From NCBI GenBank assembly GCA_013399115.1, contig VXAA01005213.1, forward strand, positions 207,905-271,904: 64,000 bases of DNA, in the 5' to 3' direction. Both the position numbers and the translations under genes were made by a program. This DNA is from Anseranas semipalmata (lineage: Eukaryota > Chordata > Aves > Anseriformes > Anseranatidae). Under the pieces are notes generated by a model that saw nothing but the letters and a program-made list of their open reading frames with translations, ran no database searches and was not told the DNA's origin. Below, in pieces: positions 1 to 13,429 of this stretch (position 1 is the first letter of the stretch; every line of letters starts with the position of its first letter).

Positions 1-3000
1 CTCCACACTTCAGAGGAGGATAAGGCAGTAATTAAGTGAATTGCACATACCTCTCTCACCTGCCCTTACCAAAACTATAATTTGAAGGATTGGTGAGGGA
101 ATGGCCACTTCCCCCCCACAAACAGACAGAAGCTCCTACACACTGCTTGGGAAACAAACCAGGACGTCCTGTGCTGTTCTAGCATCCCCCACTTCCTTGT
201 ACCTCCCATTGAATCATTGTCGCCCAGTCTGGAAAAAAGAATACATCCCCTTCTCCTGAGCAGATGCAGCAAAGGATGCAATAAGAACAAGGAAGATTTG
301 CAGATTCAGAAGTCATGACCTCATTTATGCTCCCAAATCACAAAGCTTTCCCCGATAGCAGCATGGGATGGATGCACAGGGTAGGGGAAGCCTTTTGATA
401 CCACCAACCTTTTCCCAACATCAACAACGCTCATTTGTCTTCAGTGACCTCCCCCCGCACACACACACATGACACTGCATGTATTTTTGAGCAACTCATC
501 AGGCAGCAGTTACTGGCTGAATCTGGACTACAGAAGAACAGATGGAAAGGGGAATAGTTTGAGGGAAGCTCAAACATAGGCAAAAACCTGAAGAGAACAG
601 TTACATATCCTTTGTGGTAGGCTCGTGCTTTGCCTACATGTTATAGCATTACATACGTCAAGTTAGTCAGAGAGCTCCTCGTGACAGGGACAATAGCGCC
701 TACGTGTTTAAACAGAGCCTAACAAGATAAAGCCTCAAGGCACTCTGGCAACACTGTTAAAAACCATATCTCCAGGCTGATTGACAGGACATGGATAGCA
801 GATGAAACAGATCACTGCTTACACTTCTCTCAGGAAGCTCCTGTTACAAAAGTGGCAAATCAGTCACTGAATCCACTAAATCCCTCGGGACAGAAGATGA
901 GCCCTTTCCTAACATCCCATAGCAAACAGCGACAGGAGCCTGATTTTCTTCTGTGGGGATGTGTGCCACGGAAAGGATAGCAATGCCTAACGTGGCTGAT
1001 CTCCAGGACAGGCTCTGCACCTAGTCTGCTCAGAGAAAGTAAGGACCCAGGTGATGGCTGAGGAACAAACACTTCTACCATCTTTGTGGAACCCAAACAC
1101 TTGGCTGATCCCAAATACTTATTCTCAGTCGTTGCCTTCCTTGTAAACAGACAGAAACACAAGGAAAAGAGTAGTCACATAGCAAATGGAAGGATGGGGG
1201 CAGCTTCGTGTGAGCACTAGCTCCCTGCTTTACCCTTATGCAACGCTGGTCCAGTTCCAGCTTGGCTTACCCTCCGCCGTGCAACTGGCAGGGCACTAGC
1301 TCTCTCCAATGATAGGACACGAAAAGAGTGAGCTGGCCTGGCCTAGCTGGTTTTTCCTTCCTCTCTCCACTGATCACCTTCCCTTCACGTTCAGTAATGC
1401 ATCAGCCCAGTGCCCCTTCCCTCCTACTCCCATGGGTTCTTGGCAGAAGTTCTCCTTTCATCTTCAAGAGGGTAACTGATGGAGCTGGACAGGAAAAGTG
1501 GGACTTTGGCAGACCAAGAAGATGATTTCTCACATCCCAGCAAAGAGGAGGTGGTGATAGCCACAGCAGAAGGATTACATCTCCTCGGAATAGCTTGTCA
1601 CCAGCAAAGCAGTGATTTGAGGAAACTCAGGTTTGTCTAATTTATCTATGGGAGTTGTCCTAGCTCACAGGAGAGCCTGTCAGGAAGGAAGATTCCTTGA
1701 AGATAACCAGCTGATGGGACAACCATCGCTAGTGCATACATTTTCCCTCCGGTCTTTGCAGTGCTAAGATGCATTTACAACAAAGTTCGTTGAACAGTGA
1801 GGGCATGAGGCAGTCCCCAATGGCAAGCCTATGTCATGTTTGCCTAAGGAGTTCAGCACAACCCAAAGCAGCATGAGTTCCAGCTCTGCTGGAGCAGAAG
1901 AACTGGGTTGTGTGCATGCAACCTGCCTAATGCAGGGAAGCAAATGGTACTTTAAACGGGATATTGAACAGATTAGGAGGCATTAAGGTTTGTATTGGCC
2001 TCAATATAAGCTTGTTACCAAAAGTAAAGTTTCACTAGTGTTTTGATAGAGATCCTTCAAGAGTCTATCTGTTAGACCCACATCTAGCCATCATCCCCAT
2101 CTTCTGCCTCCTGTCCATATCTGGCTGAGTTTCACTAGTTAGCTGATGGTACCGCCTCTTTTCAGCAAGCATTTTGTTTTTATGTTTTTGATAACCCAAA
2201 AGAAGGAATAACACTTTGCGGTCACCACAAGCAGTTGTTGCATCTCCCCAGAGATGAACGTTTTTTAAGTTGCAACCCTGGTCTAGGTTGTAGGTCTAGG
2301 TATGAGGAATACCTTCGAGGCTCTTATTAGCATGCTGTATCCCCAGCATTATTACTACAAAAAAAAAAATCTTTTACTATGAAAAAAATGGACCAATCTC
2401 CCTGAAACCTGTTCTGCACCTGTACTTTAATGCCTGTATTTTACACTGAAACATGGGTTACAGGGAAATGTGAGCATAATGTATTTGCTTGTTTGATCTA
2501 GCAGGCAACTACCTTGAGCCAAACGAATAAAACACATTTTTTAAAAAAGCCTTTTGCTTCCTGTAGAATATTGCTTTGTTTGCCATCATTGTTTGGCAAA
2601 TAGGAAAGGGCTTATCTCTCCTTCCCAGAAACTATTGCAGCTATAGAAGAGCTCCAGAAACTTGTCAGTCTTTACTAAGAAAAAAATATTGGTTTAGCAG
2701 CCCTTGCCAGGAAATTATCTGAACCTTCAGAAAGAGAGAAGGTGTAAAAATTAGTTCACTGGACCATGCCATTCTTTCCTGGTTTTTAGTGTTACGTTCA
2801 AATTCAAGGATCTTATCAGGTGCATTTTCAAAGGCAAACTACAGCAACCTTTAGCATTAGACCTTTCCCATATTAGTTATTTCTTGGTTATCTGCAAAAT
2901 TAGCAGCTAATTTTGCCCCTCCAGTGCAAAATATGCCATATTTTTTTTTGATTAATTTGTAATTAAAATTTAAGTGACTACGTCTGGTTTCTAGCAGATG

Positions 3001-4277
3001 GAAGTAAAGGCATAGCTTTGACCCTAGTTACAGTTTTGTTTAACCCCCTCCAGAGAAACATAGTTACTGTGCATTAATATACAGCCTTTCTCCACCAGAC
3101 CTGTTAGTGTACATTATGGACTAATAATAATAATTATATTGTCAAACAATTCAAACTGCGTAACAATACAAGCTCCTCTGAAATGTGAAGCGCTATAGGT
3201 AATGAAACCTACTTTTCTTTATACAGTCAGCTCAAACCTCTTTTTGAGCAATCTGGTGTTAAATAAATAATGGGCCTGGTTGCCCCCTCCTCCAGGAGAA
3301 ACCGGAGGAGGGAGAAGAGTGGGAGGAAATCTCCAGGAAGTTTTTCCATGTTGAGACTGTGCTTAAGCTTTTCTCCTGAGAGTGGAGTTGTTCATTCCCT
3401 GCGTTGCCCTCTCCTTGCAGGCATGTGAATGGGGGTGTAAAAAGGCAACACGCCCGGAGAAGATTCTGGAGAGGCTCTCAGGCAGGCTGAGAGAGGAAAG
3501 GTGTGCTGTTCCTGGCACGGCCGTTGTGCTTGTGGTTCTCTGGGCACACAGCAAGGACAAGCTTGAAGCATATCATCACTACTACAGTGGCAGCTGTTCT
3601 TTACAGAGTGAGAGCAAGCGGGGTGACAGCCAAGCATGGCATCTTCTCAGCTCTGTGGTGTGGCCCAGGCTATGGGGTAGGACCCTGTTTTGACTTTCAC
3701 TGGTGTTAGCAACCCACACATTTCTAGAGCACAGTGTCACAGTTCTCCATGGCACCACTCAGCTCAGTGTACCTAGACGACTCATGTTCTCACTAGCACT
3801 TTATGTTAATTTAGTCCCTTGTTGAAAGCAAGAGCTGTGAAAGTGGGTGAAGCTCAAAGACTTCTGCAGGTTTGGTACCATAGAAGCTGAAGGAAGCTGG
3901 TAGGTGTTTTCCTAATTCTGAGCATACGCTCATGCAGAATTAATGCTGCGAGCAGAAGATGCAGGGTGCGGTGCAGCACAGGCTTACAGGTGTGTGCTGT
4001 GAGAGGATTTGTTGGGAAACATTCATCTCAAACTTTCTTCTGGGTCAAAGCCACATGTGAGAGGTGTGGTACAAGAAACAGATGATTCAACTACTTTTTC
4101 CACAGGCATTCCTTAACTATATCACCTTTTCCCCATGAAACCCGGTACATCCAGGTAAACTTACCATGCAGACTGAAATTTTCTGGCACCTGCCCTTGTT
4201 TTTTGCCTCACCACTTTGGTCTTCAGACTCACATTAAAAAAAAAAAAAATCCCAAAGGGGAGAAATGAGACCAGTGT
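1..4277. other. Intergenic, no gene seen
   Basis: Short frames only, none with recognisable protein sequence and none with paired splice sites that extend a frame. A short CA run sits at about 457-468. The sequence is otherwise ordinary mixed-composition vertebrate DNA. Confidence 0.75.
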
Positions 4278-4570
4278 CCCGATGCACCCCCGCCGGGCTC
4301 CCTCCTGGCTGCCCGGGCCCGCGGGCTCTTCCGTGCTGCAATGGTGCCATCTCCTGGAGCAAACCCGAAGGGCACGGTCTGGCCCAGGTTTTTCGGACGC
4401 TTGTGTGGCTGGGTCATCACTGACACCACACTTGATTGCAAAAGGTGGAGTTGGTGGCGAGTTTGCCTATAAAAGGTCAAAAGGCTTGGTGCGTAGGTGT
4501 GAGCGAAGGGCCTGTACCGGCCCGGGACCATGAACTGTGCCCTGGCAGCGTTATGAGCAGCAGCGGGCAA
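4278..4570 (+). promoter_or_regulatory. Small CpG-rich patch with TATA box: candidate promoter
   Basis: This is the most CpG-dense stretch of the first 47 kb (more than 15 CpG dinucleotides by eye in under 300 bases; neighbours have almost none). TATAAAAGG lies at 4468-4476, which would place a start site near 4498 on the plus strand. A C/EBP-like ATTGCAAAA lies about 30 bases upstream of the TATA box. The first ATG downstream (4530) opens only eight codons. No recognisable protein follows, so any transcript is likely non-coding. It could equally be the CpG-rich remnant of a retroelement LTR. Confidence 0.3.
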
Positions 4571-5165
4571 AATGAGGGGAGCCGTGTGGAAAATGTTAGC
4601 CTAGATGGCCCAGAGTGGGTTCACCGGGGCTTCACCAAAACTCATATGAGGAAACCATGGTTTTGAAAAGCTCAGCTGAAAAATCTGCACATCTGAACTT
4701 CTCTGCCACCCGGTGTAACTCCCTGGACGTGTCCTGTGGAAGTGAGAGGCAAGCTAGGCCCGGAGCAGAGCCTTGTAGTCGAATTTATCACACCGAAAAT
4801 CCAGCTGAGCCATCCCAGGTGGGGCGCAGAGCTTTGGTTGCAGAGAGAAGAGGTCCCATCCCTGAGCTACTCCTGGCCCCTGAGGAGGTGCCTTGCTGCG
4901 ATAATAGTGCGCCAGGGAAAGCTGGTAAGCCCTGAAGCGATGGTGAAATGAGGTAAACTTCCACTCTGTTCTTCAGCACACGAAGCAGGTGGAGCAATGA
5001 TCGCTGCTGAGGCAAGAAAATAACCAGGATCTAAAACATTTCTAAGAAAAAAAAAAAATCCTAGAAAAACAAAAAGAAGTAACTATTAGTTCATTCTGTC
5101 CACCCCCTGACAGTCAGGGAAACAGCAAACAACTTGTCCTATAGCACACTGTAACTCTACAGTAT

Positions 5166-5250
5166 GGGTCCAAATTCTCCTCCTACTTATATTGGTATAA
5201 ATCAAGAAGCTGGTGGAGTTACACAGGTATAAAACTGACATTATCAGTTC
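5166..5250. repeat. Ancient palindromic amniote repeat (decayed)
   Basis: The sequence GGTCCAAATTCTCCTCC, then TTATATTGGTATAAATCA, then GGAGTTACACAGGTATAAAAC resembles an interspersed repeat, familiar from turtle and crocodile genomes, whose arms read 'caaattctcctctcacttacac.ggtgtaaatc...ggagttacac.ggtgtaaaac'. The copy is diverged and probably predates birds. The family name is uncertain and the identification is from memory. Confidence 0.45.
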
Positions 5251-6069
5251 CTAGGTCTCTTTAAATATTACCGAACCCTACTGCTGATTCTTCTTTGTTT
5301 GCCTGTTAGAAATGATTGTTAAAAAGGCACATGCATTTATCCATGGCACACTGTATCATGTGAAGGGGTTCTTTTATGGGCTTTGATCTTTCTTTTTACT
5401 TTTATTATTTCTTTGAAGAAATGCAGGATTATTACCTCAATCTAGCCAGCTGGCCTGCTGGGGCTCCCTTTGCTACATCAGGGGTTTCTCTTTTTTCTAA
5501 TCCTCTCTTTATGGATAATCCTTCTCTACCTTCTAATGACTCTTGGCTAAGGAGTGTATTTTGTTATTACTACCTGTTGTTTAGAAATTCATTTTATTTG
5601 GTGTAGGCGTTGCTAATTGTTTGCTAATGAAAACCTTACTACAATCAATGCAGGTCAGGATTATGCTGGTCTTCATGGCAATTAACCCTTTCTTCCTATC
5701 TGTTCTTATTTAGATTTCCTCATGCATTTTTCAGTTTTTAAATATCAAGCATAATTCTATTTTGGGGGGCCCAAGGCAGAGGTTTTTAGGTGATTATAGG
5801 TAGCATTGGAAACCTTTATGTCCCACAAGAGATTTTAGAAAGGCAGAGATTGGTGTTTTGTAATTTGCAAAATGTGCATGCAAATGCAGTAATGTCTGAG
5901 GTAAATCCTGGATCAAAATGTGTGGGACAAATCTACAGCTTAGGACAAGAAATGGAGATCATTCTATTTTATGGAAATGTCGATAACCTTGAGGCAGGGA
6001 AGACTGCACACTTTTAAGGACTCTGTGTTTTCCTCCATATGAAAAATGCTATTTAGATGCAATATGTAC

Positions 6070-6190
6070 TCCCTTTACACATAGAGAATGAAGAATAAGC
6101 CCTGCTTTGAAGAATTTACAGTTTAAGAAGACAAAGGCAGATCAACAGCATTAGGAAGACAAAGAGCAACAGCTGCGCAACATAATAAAA
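6070..6190 (-). repeat. Ancient retroposon-like fragment (decayed)
   Basis: AAGCCCTGCTTTGAAGAATT, then TACAGTTTAAGAAGACAAAG resembles the reverse complement of the widespread amniote motif 'tagattgtaagctctttggggcagggac' (MIR/L2/L3-CR1-like 3' regions). Divergence is high and the family is not assigned. Confidence 0.4.
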
Positions 6191-6199
6191 ACACAAAGC

Positions 6200-9100
6200 T
6201 TGTCGGGTACCATTCCCTCCTCCCCCTTCATTTCATTCCCTCAGTGTGACCTTATATCTCACGAGTTTCCTTACATACACGTTATCAAGAGGAATAATGG
6301 ATTAAGGCAGGTGAATGCCCCCAGCCCACATGCTGCCCAGACTATAGGATCTGTGAATATTGAGGCATATACCAAGATCAGGGCTTTTAGGAGGAAGGTG
6401 CAACACAGGACACATCTTCTGGGGCAGACATGCCTGAGAAGCAGTCCCCCTCTGTCATTGCTTAGGAGTGGAATTTTGCTTCCACTTCACAACTGCTGGA
6501 AAAAGGATGAAGGTCTGGCTGCATAAAGAGGAAGATGCCTCTGCCACCATCTCTCTTTTCCTTAGGAAAGGAGAGGGGAAGCAGCAAAGGTCCATCAGGT
6601 GCACAGCTGTTTGGAGAAGCAGCAAGCCAAAGCCCTGACCCTCAGCCTGGAAAACTCAGGGGACCCTTGCTGATGAGGGATTCAAGAGTCTGACTTCTGG
6701 CTCTGCCGAAGGCAATCACAGCTTATCTATGGCTTTTTAACATTCCTACACCAAGAAGCCTCAGGGCCTTTGTGAGTTAATGCTTTTTACATCAAACAAG
6801 ATTTGTTTTAAAAAAAACGAACCTGGATGTTTTCTTGCTCTTCAGTATCTCGGGTTTGAATAACATGGCTCAGAACAGTCATGCTTTGCACTGCTATACA
6901 CTGTGTTAGCTATTGTTGTATGATGAAGAATTCACTGTAAGTGGACAAAGTAAAACCAGGAATGCTACCTCTATTGCTGCAGGTAACAGCTGTAACAAGC
7001 AAGGAAATAATAATGAAAAAAAAAAAAAAAGAGAGAGAGAGAGAAAGGGTCATATATTAAAGGCCATAAGGCTTTTGTTTGTTTGCTTCAGTATTGTCCT
7101 GGTTGCTGAATACTAATGTGCTTTAACTAACTCTTTTTCATCAGAGCCCAGACCTTTCTGAGTCCCTTTGACAGCTGACTGTATAAGGCCAAGGCATTAT
7201 GGTACATCACTAGGATGTTATTCAGCTGATCTTTCCATAATAAAAATATAAATGTCTTTATTATTTTTTCCAGCCACCATTGCCAGTTCTGCCGGGTGCC
7301 AGACAACAGTGCTACTGTGTGATTGATGGCACCCTGCCAGTCTTGTGTAACCATATTATTCATTTGTTCATTTAGGCTCAAAGCAAAAACAGGTTGGCAC
7401 TAGCTTTTCAAAGCTGGCTTCAGCAAAGGCTCCTTTCTTTGAGCAACCAGTGAGCAGAAGGAGAAAAAAGAAGGGTAGGAGGACCGGGGTGAACCAAGAC
7501 TAAAACTGAGCAGCATCTCAGCTTGCTCAGGTTGCCTTTCTCCTAACTCTCTAGGAGAGTGAGGGAGTGGGAAAAAAAACAGGCAGTCTGGGATTACTGG
7601 ATTACAACAGACCTGAGCTGCTGCCATGGCAGCTTGGTGATACTCCTCATCCTCTCATGCTTTTTTGGCTCAGGTAGAGGCTATCTAATTGTCAGATCCA
7701 GGAGCAGCATGTTCTCTGCACTGACCCAGGCTCAAGTCCCTTCTCAGAAGCAGGATTGCAAAGCAGTGACAGCCACGTGGCTCCGGGCCCAGCCAGTGCT
7801 GAGGCCGAGCTGAGCTGCCCTGCCAGGCTGAAGCACTGGCCAAGCTTCTTGCCTTGGGCTCAATGCCACACCACTGCCGGTGGCTGCTGGCTTCTGCAAG
7901 AGCACTGTGGCATTTGCACAGCACTCTCAGACATAAGCTAATGTGCCTGGCAGGACCCAAGCTGGGTTTGCTTAGAGTCATCACAAACTTCTCTGCGCCC
8001 AAGATGCAGGTTAACAGCAAAGCGGACAATTTGACCACAGGTGACAGTGAGCTGACCTCCTACATGCCAGCCGTTCACCATGCCCTGTAAGCCCGTGAGC
8101 AGGTGCTGGTGCCTTGCAGGGTAACTCAGCTGCAATCTGAAATCTAGGGCAAGGCAGGACTCCTACCGATCCAACCAGTGCTAGCGCAAAGTACAGAGCA
8201 CAGCATACTGGTGTTGGGGAGGTCCTGGAGAAGACCTACAGAACACCCAGTGGTGTTTTGGCCTGCAGGCTGTGATGGTAGCAAATCACTGTGAATGACT
8301 ATAAAATACACAAGATCCAGTTTAGGTAATTTTTTGCAGAATAGTTCTCCAAATGGTTGCAGAAGAGTTCTCCAAATGATGAGTAAGCCACTGTCAACTA
8401 AATGGGTTAAAAATGTAGGATGGGACACACTTGTTAGCATGTATAAACCCTACTTACTCGGAGTCAGAAGGTCTTTTAAAATCTGGATAGAAGTTTTCCT
8501 TCATCTTTCTCTCCTTTCCTCGCCATTTTCAAAACGTCTGTCACTCTTGTGCCCATTCAGCTCATTATTGCTGGGGCAGATGCTTTTCCTGCCTTCAGTC
8601 AAGCTCATCTCAATGCAGTTTCTGGGTAACTGCCTGCATGCCCTGAGTCTAGACAAACATCCTGTTATAGTCTAACTGCTTCTAAGAGCAGAGGGCTTCA
8701 AAGGGCTTGTACTTCTTACACCTGGAGCCTCTTCACCCAGCTCAGCTGCAGCTGCAGCATGACTGGCAGAAACCTACGGCTGTGAAAGCTCAGTGAAGAG
8801 TAACCAGCTCTTCTTTTTGATTCAGACTGGTATCGGCAGACAAGGGAATGGCAGCTCAGTTTAATGGCAGGGAGAAAATGGTAGTGCAGACAGCCAGAGG
8901 CGAAGGCTATCCTAAGGCTTGTTTTTTGTTTGTTTGTTTGTTTGTTTGTTTAAAGATCATTGAAGCAGCAAAATCTGTAGGTAGGAGGTTAATTCTTGAT
9001 TTGCACACTGTTCTGTACTATTGAAACTTTGGTTGGTGGGCTGCTAATTTTGGCCCTTCCTTGCACCGGCAAAGCTGCGGATACATTTGGTACCTCATCT

Positions 9101-11679
9101 CACAAGCTATCCTGTTATTAACATACACCATTGCTCTTGCATTAGAAATAAGCTCTTTATTTTCACCAAGACAGGATCTTGCTGGCAGGATGCTGAAATC
9201 TTTGGGGGTTTGGGTTGATAGTTTTGTTGTTGATGATGAAGATGTTGTATTTAAAGAGCCTAGCTTAGAGGTATGATATGCTCTGCAAGGTATAGCATAA
9301 ATGCATCAAATCATATTGACACATATTTCCTTTTGGCTTAAGGCAGTTTTGTGGTGGCCCTCATCATAGCAGCAGTTGCTGCTTTAACAGATGTTAGTTT
9401 GACCTCCTTCTAGCTCAGAAAGTGTGACCAAAATAATTTTATTTGATTGCTTTCACAATGCATTTGTCTGGATTTAACTTGATTCTTTCTTTTTTGATAT
9501 TGCTGGTGCAGAGCAGATTGTGTCATACTCTACCTTATCCTGCTGGACACAAAATCTCATCTGCAGCTTCTGCAAGTCCCCGGATGTCCAAAGAGGTATA
9601 ATCCATTTCATTTTTAGCAATATACACCAAATACCAAAGGCATGCAAGTGAATTAGTGACTCTGTGACAGTGTAAATTTCACAGTGAATTCCTGGTACTG
9701 CTTTGCAGACAAATAGACATAGATAATATGGAAGTGTAGATTGGAAACTGGCCTGAAATGAAGATCTTGGTTTGTATTGGGTGAAGATACTGATATAGTT
9801 TAAAGAAGACTGTCTGTAAAAAAAAAAGAAACAAGAATAAAAACAATTCCTGTGATAAACCTCTCTGCAAATGCCTACCAGGAAAGGACGTTAGCAGGAA
9901 AGGTCTAAGAAGCATATATGGCATCAAAAGAATTTTAATGGTATATTAAAAGAATGAAACTCTTGCTCTCTCTCAACCTGTGGAGAAAAGGATGACTACT
10001 GAAGTATGGGCATCCTCTGCCTGTGGCTGTGACTGTGGACATCTTGCTACATGATCTGTGGTGGGGATGCAAAACTTTGCCATAGACAGACTCCTGTTGC
10101 TCAATTCTTTTCCTACACAGTTTTTATCTCTAGAGAAAAACGATAATATTTTAAATTGAGATGAGGGCTGGGTATTTGCTTTCCTGGCCTTGGATGTTCA
10201 AAGGAAGAAAAACAGCCTCCAGAACTCAGTCATGCCTGGAAGGGTGAATGTTTCACCAGCATGGGAATAGAGAACTGCTGGCTTCTGTGCTCCTGTGAAC
10301 AAAGGCCTCCAGAGCAAGCTTGGAAGGGACTGTGAGAGCACAGTCGGCTCTACACCTATAAATCATGCTCCAGCCATGAAAGACCAGGGAAGCATGTGTT
10401 AAACTGAGCATGGGTTAGATCTGAGACACATGACCAGTGAAATCCATGAAGCTTCTGCTTGGCAGTACCCCTAGTCTGTGCTTCATAGGTTCTTATAAAG
10501 ATCCATTAATCCCTTACCCAAGCTCACTTCTATGATGAAACAACATAATAGGTGATTGTGACATGCATTTATTTGTTCTCTTTTATCTTCATTCAAGAAC
10601 TTTGTAATGCAACACTTTGGGAGGGTCCTTAAAAGGTCCTTACATGGTTTTACAGCTGAGAAAGATTCGTCTCAATCTCTGTACTGAGGATTTCAGCCTT
10701 ATAGAAGAAGTGTGGTTTGGAACTCAGGAGTTGTCAAAGACAATCCTGAACTTTGAGGTGACTTTGAGCTCCTAGGTGCCTTGAAGAGGAGATACCATGA
10801 TTTTGAATTTGACTTGGGCAGGGCACTGCAGAGCAGAGGGTGGGGAGGAGACACTTAGGATGTTGCCAACGAGGTGCTGGCAATCCTTTGTGTCAGGTCA
10901 ACATTCAAAGGGATCGGTTCACTGGAGCAGCAAAGTTGGTGATCTCATTAAGTTGTCTGCCTTGATGATCACCTTTTTTTTCAAGTGTCTTTTCTCAACC
11001 TTTTGGTCATATTGTAACACAACCCCCTGTAGGCAGAGTGCTGTCTACATTTTGGGATCTGTTGCAGTAGACAATTTAATCTTGTGTACTCTAGAGGAAC
11101 TATCCTAATTCATGAAACACTGCATTTTTCCATGTTACAGTCTTGCTGTTTTCAATCTTGCTGAGTTGTCACTACTTATTTAGTGGCATATTTATTGAGC
11201 TCTCATGAGGATCAGCTCTTCTTTGAAAAGAAGCATCAATGTAGTTTTGTCTTACAATGCAAGACTTTCAATATGCTACATACTTTGTTTCAGTACAGGT
11301 TCCTTGTATATCCAATGGATGTCAGAATACAGAAAATGCAGAAAAATATAGAAAAAGAAACAAATTTACCCTGATGTCATCGATGATTCCTTTTTTTCTA
11401 ATCACTTCTAGGTAAGATTTATAATGAAGTAATTCTCAGACCCATAAAGTCTAAATGTGAGAGAAATCTTTTTCAATATGTGGTTGCCCAAGCAGGATAG
11501 CTGTTTTGTGCCTCTTTTGGTTTGCCTTGAAAACATCGGTGTAGGTCCTTTTGAAAACCCCACCACCAGGTTTGATAGAATTGATCTTTTACGACAACAT
11601 ACTTTTCTTCCTGGCAGGAATGGATTGAGATTTCAGAGTTCTAGTCAAAAACTGCGGGACAGTAGCACAAAACCAGAGA
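6200..11679. other. Intergenic, no gene seen
   Basis: Contains a 23-bp imperfect direct duplication at about 8338-8383 (both copies hold AGTTCTCCAAATG) and a (TTTG)n tract. The frames of 75-126 codons between 7.1 and 8.7 kb have no recognisable domains and overlap each other on both strands. Confidence 0.72.
8926..8951 (+). repeat. (TTTG)n simple repeat
   Basis: About six TTTG units in a row after a short T run. Confidence 0.97.
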
Positions 11680-11860
11680 TCCAGCCTAGGATGTAGGAGA
11701 CATGAGTTTAAGCTCCAGTTCTGTTTAATGAAAATCAACCCTGGGGCCTGATACTGGAAACAGGGATCATACTACTCCTCCCCTGCCTTGTCTATTAGGC
11801 TTGAAAACACTTTGGGACAAGTACTGTTGTACTGTGCATCGGTGTACCCCGAGTCTAGCT
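11680..11860 (+). repeat. Ancient SINE/LINE-like copy (decayed)
   Basis: The left part, 'ggatgtaggagacatgagtttaagctccagttctg', resembles the 'gggagacctgggttcaa.tcc...ctctgcc' core of MIR-like elements. The right part, 'cttgtctattaggcttgaaaacactttgggacaag', resembles 'tagattgtaagctctttggggcagg'. The two parts occur in the expected order over about 180 bases, which strengthens the call over either match alone. Confidence 0.45.
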
Positions 11861-12579
11861 GAAGCAGAAAGCACAGCTGTGGTAGAAATAGTCAGCTTGA
11901 ACAGCCATTTCGTTAAACCTTTTTGAAGATTGACACATGCAGCATTAATTTAGTATATGCATTTCACCTGAAGGTGAAATTAGGTATGGATGTCAGAGGG
12001 TTTTTACATCGAGTTCAAAATGAAGCACACATGAAATGAAACAGGATTTGCACTTGTAAACCCTAATTTCCAGCAACTTTGGCTAGACATATGGAGACAA
12101 AAACCTAACAGTAGAGGTGCAGGAAATAAAATGTAGCTAATTTAAAATATCTTTTTAATCATATAGCTGGCTTTCCTATGTGAACACAAAGGCTTCTGAA
12201 AAGGGAGATTTTGTTTCCCATAATAGTAATTTTTTTGCTATTAAATGCTTTTTTTATCCTTCCCCACTTCTGGACTAAATGAATGATGTGGAGACACATG
12301 ACTGGCTTGGTGAAATCAGCCACTTAGCAACACTAAGACCAGATGCCCATGCAATAGAATGCCAAAGAAAAGTGCTGGCGTCCTCCATGGTTTGGAAAAA
12401 TGTCTGGGTCTAATGACTCCATGGCAGTCCCATCTGCAGAAGCTTCAGAGGCACGATCACAGCCCACAGAGAGCTGCACCCAGCAGCAAACCCTTCAGTG
12501 GCAAATCTGGGAGGCTACTGGCTATCATCCAGCCATTACTCTGGCAAAAGTGTTGGAGACTTTTTGGAAGTGTCTCTGG

Positions 12580-12619
12580 AAAACAAAAACAAACAAAAAA
12601 CAAACAAACAAAAAAAAAC
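12580..12619 (+). repeat. (AAAC)n / A-rich low complexity
   Basis: Imperfect CAAA units followed by nine A. The opposite strand is (TTTG)n-like. Confidence 0.95.
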
Positions 12620-13307
12620 AGTTTTTGTGTGTTCTCCCCATTTCACTAATGGGATTGATCAGCCCACAAAATAAAATTCAAAAAAATCAGTATGCCTGCT
12701 ACCAGATTGGTGACAGCAAAGAAGGTATATCATGAGGTTTGTGGCAGTTCTACTAATTCTTATTTCCTCTTTTTGAGGATTTCAATGCTTACTCCATAAC
12801 AGAAAAAACTGTGACTGAAGCTGTGACTAAATTAAACCCACATTTTCAAAGTGGAAAGGAAATACAAAAGCTGAAAAGATATTTTATATCTAAAGTCATA
12901 GCTTTTAAGCTGATTTTATGAGTTTTGGTGGGTGAGAATTGGTTTGTGAATATTGGATGATAAAACTTAAGGTCAGAGCTACATTTAGTGTTAAGGGAAA
13001 TTAACATATTGCTAAGACATCCAGGTAACTGCTCTGCATGGATGTTCTGGTTATCTCCTCAGAGAGAAGGTGGTTCACAGGTCCATCAATTCTGTAAATA
13101 GTGACTGAAGCCACTTGAGGCTCTGAATAAACAACCATTTGATAACAATCTTTGTCACTGATGCCCTGGCTTAATCCACCTGGAAAGACACAAGCCATAT
13201 TGTTGCACAAATTTCACATCAGTGTCATTTTCCAGCAAAACAGGTCAAGGAGCCAAGGCAGCAGCATGACCCCCATCACATTCATGTTAGGTGAGAGGAA
13301 GAAAGAT

Positions 13308-13425
13308 GGGCTTTGTGATTCAAGCACTTGGCTGGCACTGAGAAGATCAGGCTGAATTTCCAGAGTCTGCTCCAGGTTCCCTGCCTGTCAGCAAGCAAAT
13401 TACCCTGGGGAAATCCATGTAGGAA
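13308..13425 (+). repeat. MIR-like / CORE-SINE-like fragment (decayed)
   Basis: 'gtgattcaagcacttggctggcactgagaagatcaggctgaatttcc' resembles the tRNA-derived/core start 'gtggttagagcactggcctgggactcgggagacctgggttcaattcc'. It is followed by a stretch like 'gcaagtcac...ctggggaaa'. Identification is from memory and tentative. Confidence 0.35.
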
Positions 13426-13429
13426 AGTC

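Noticed and set aside
7127..7381. 84-codon minus-strand frame with TRQNWQWWLEKI
   Set aside because: Looks protein-like at first sight, but I recognise no family. There is no splice or upstream extension, and the adjoining sequence is non-coding.
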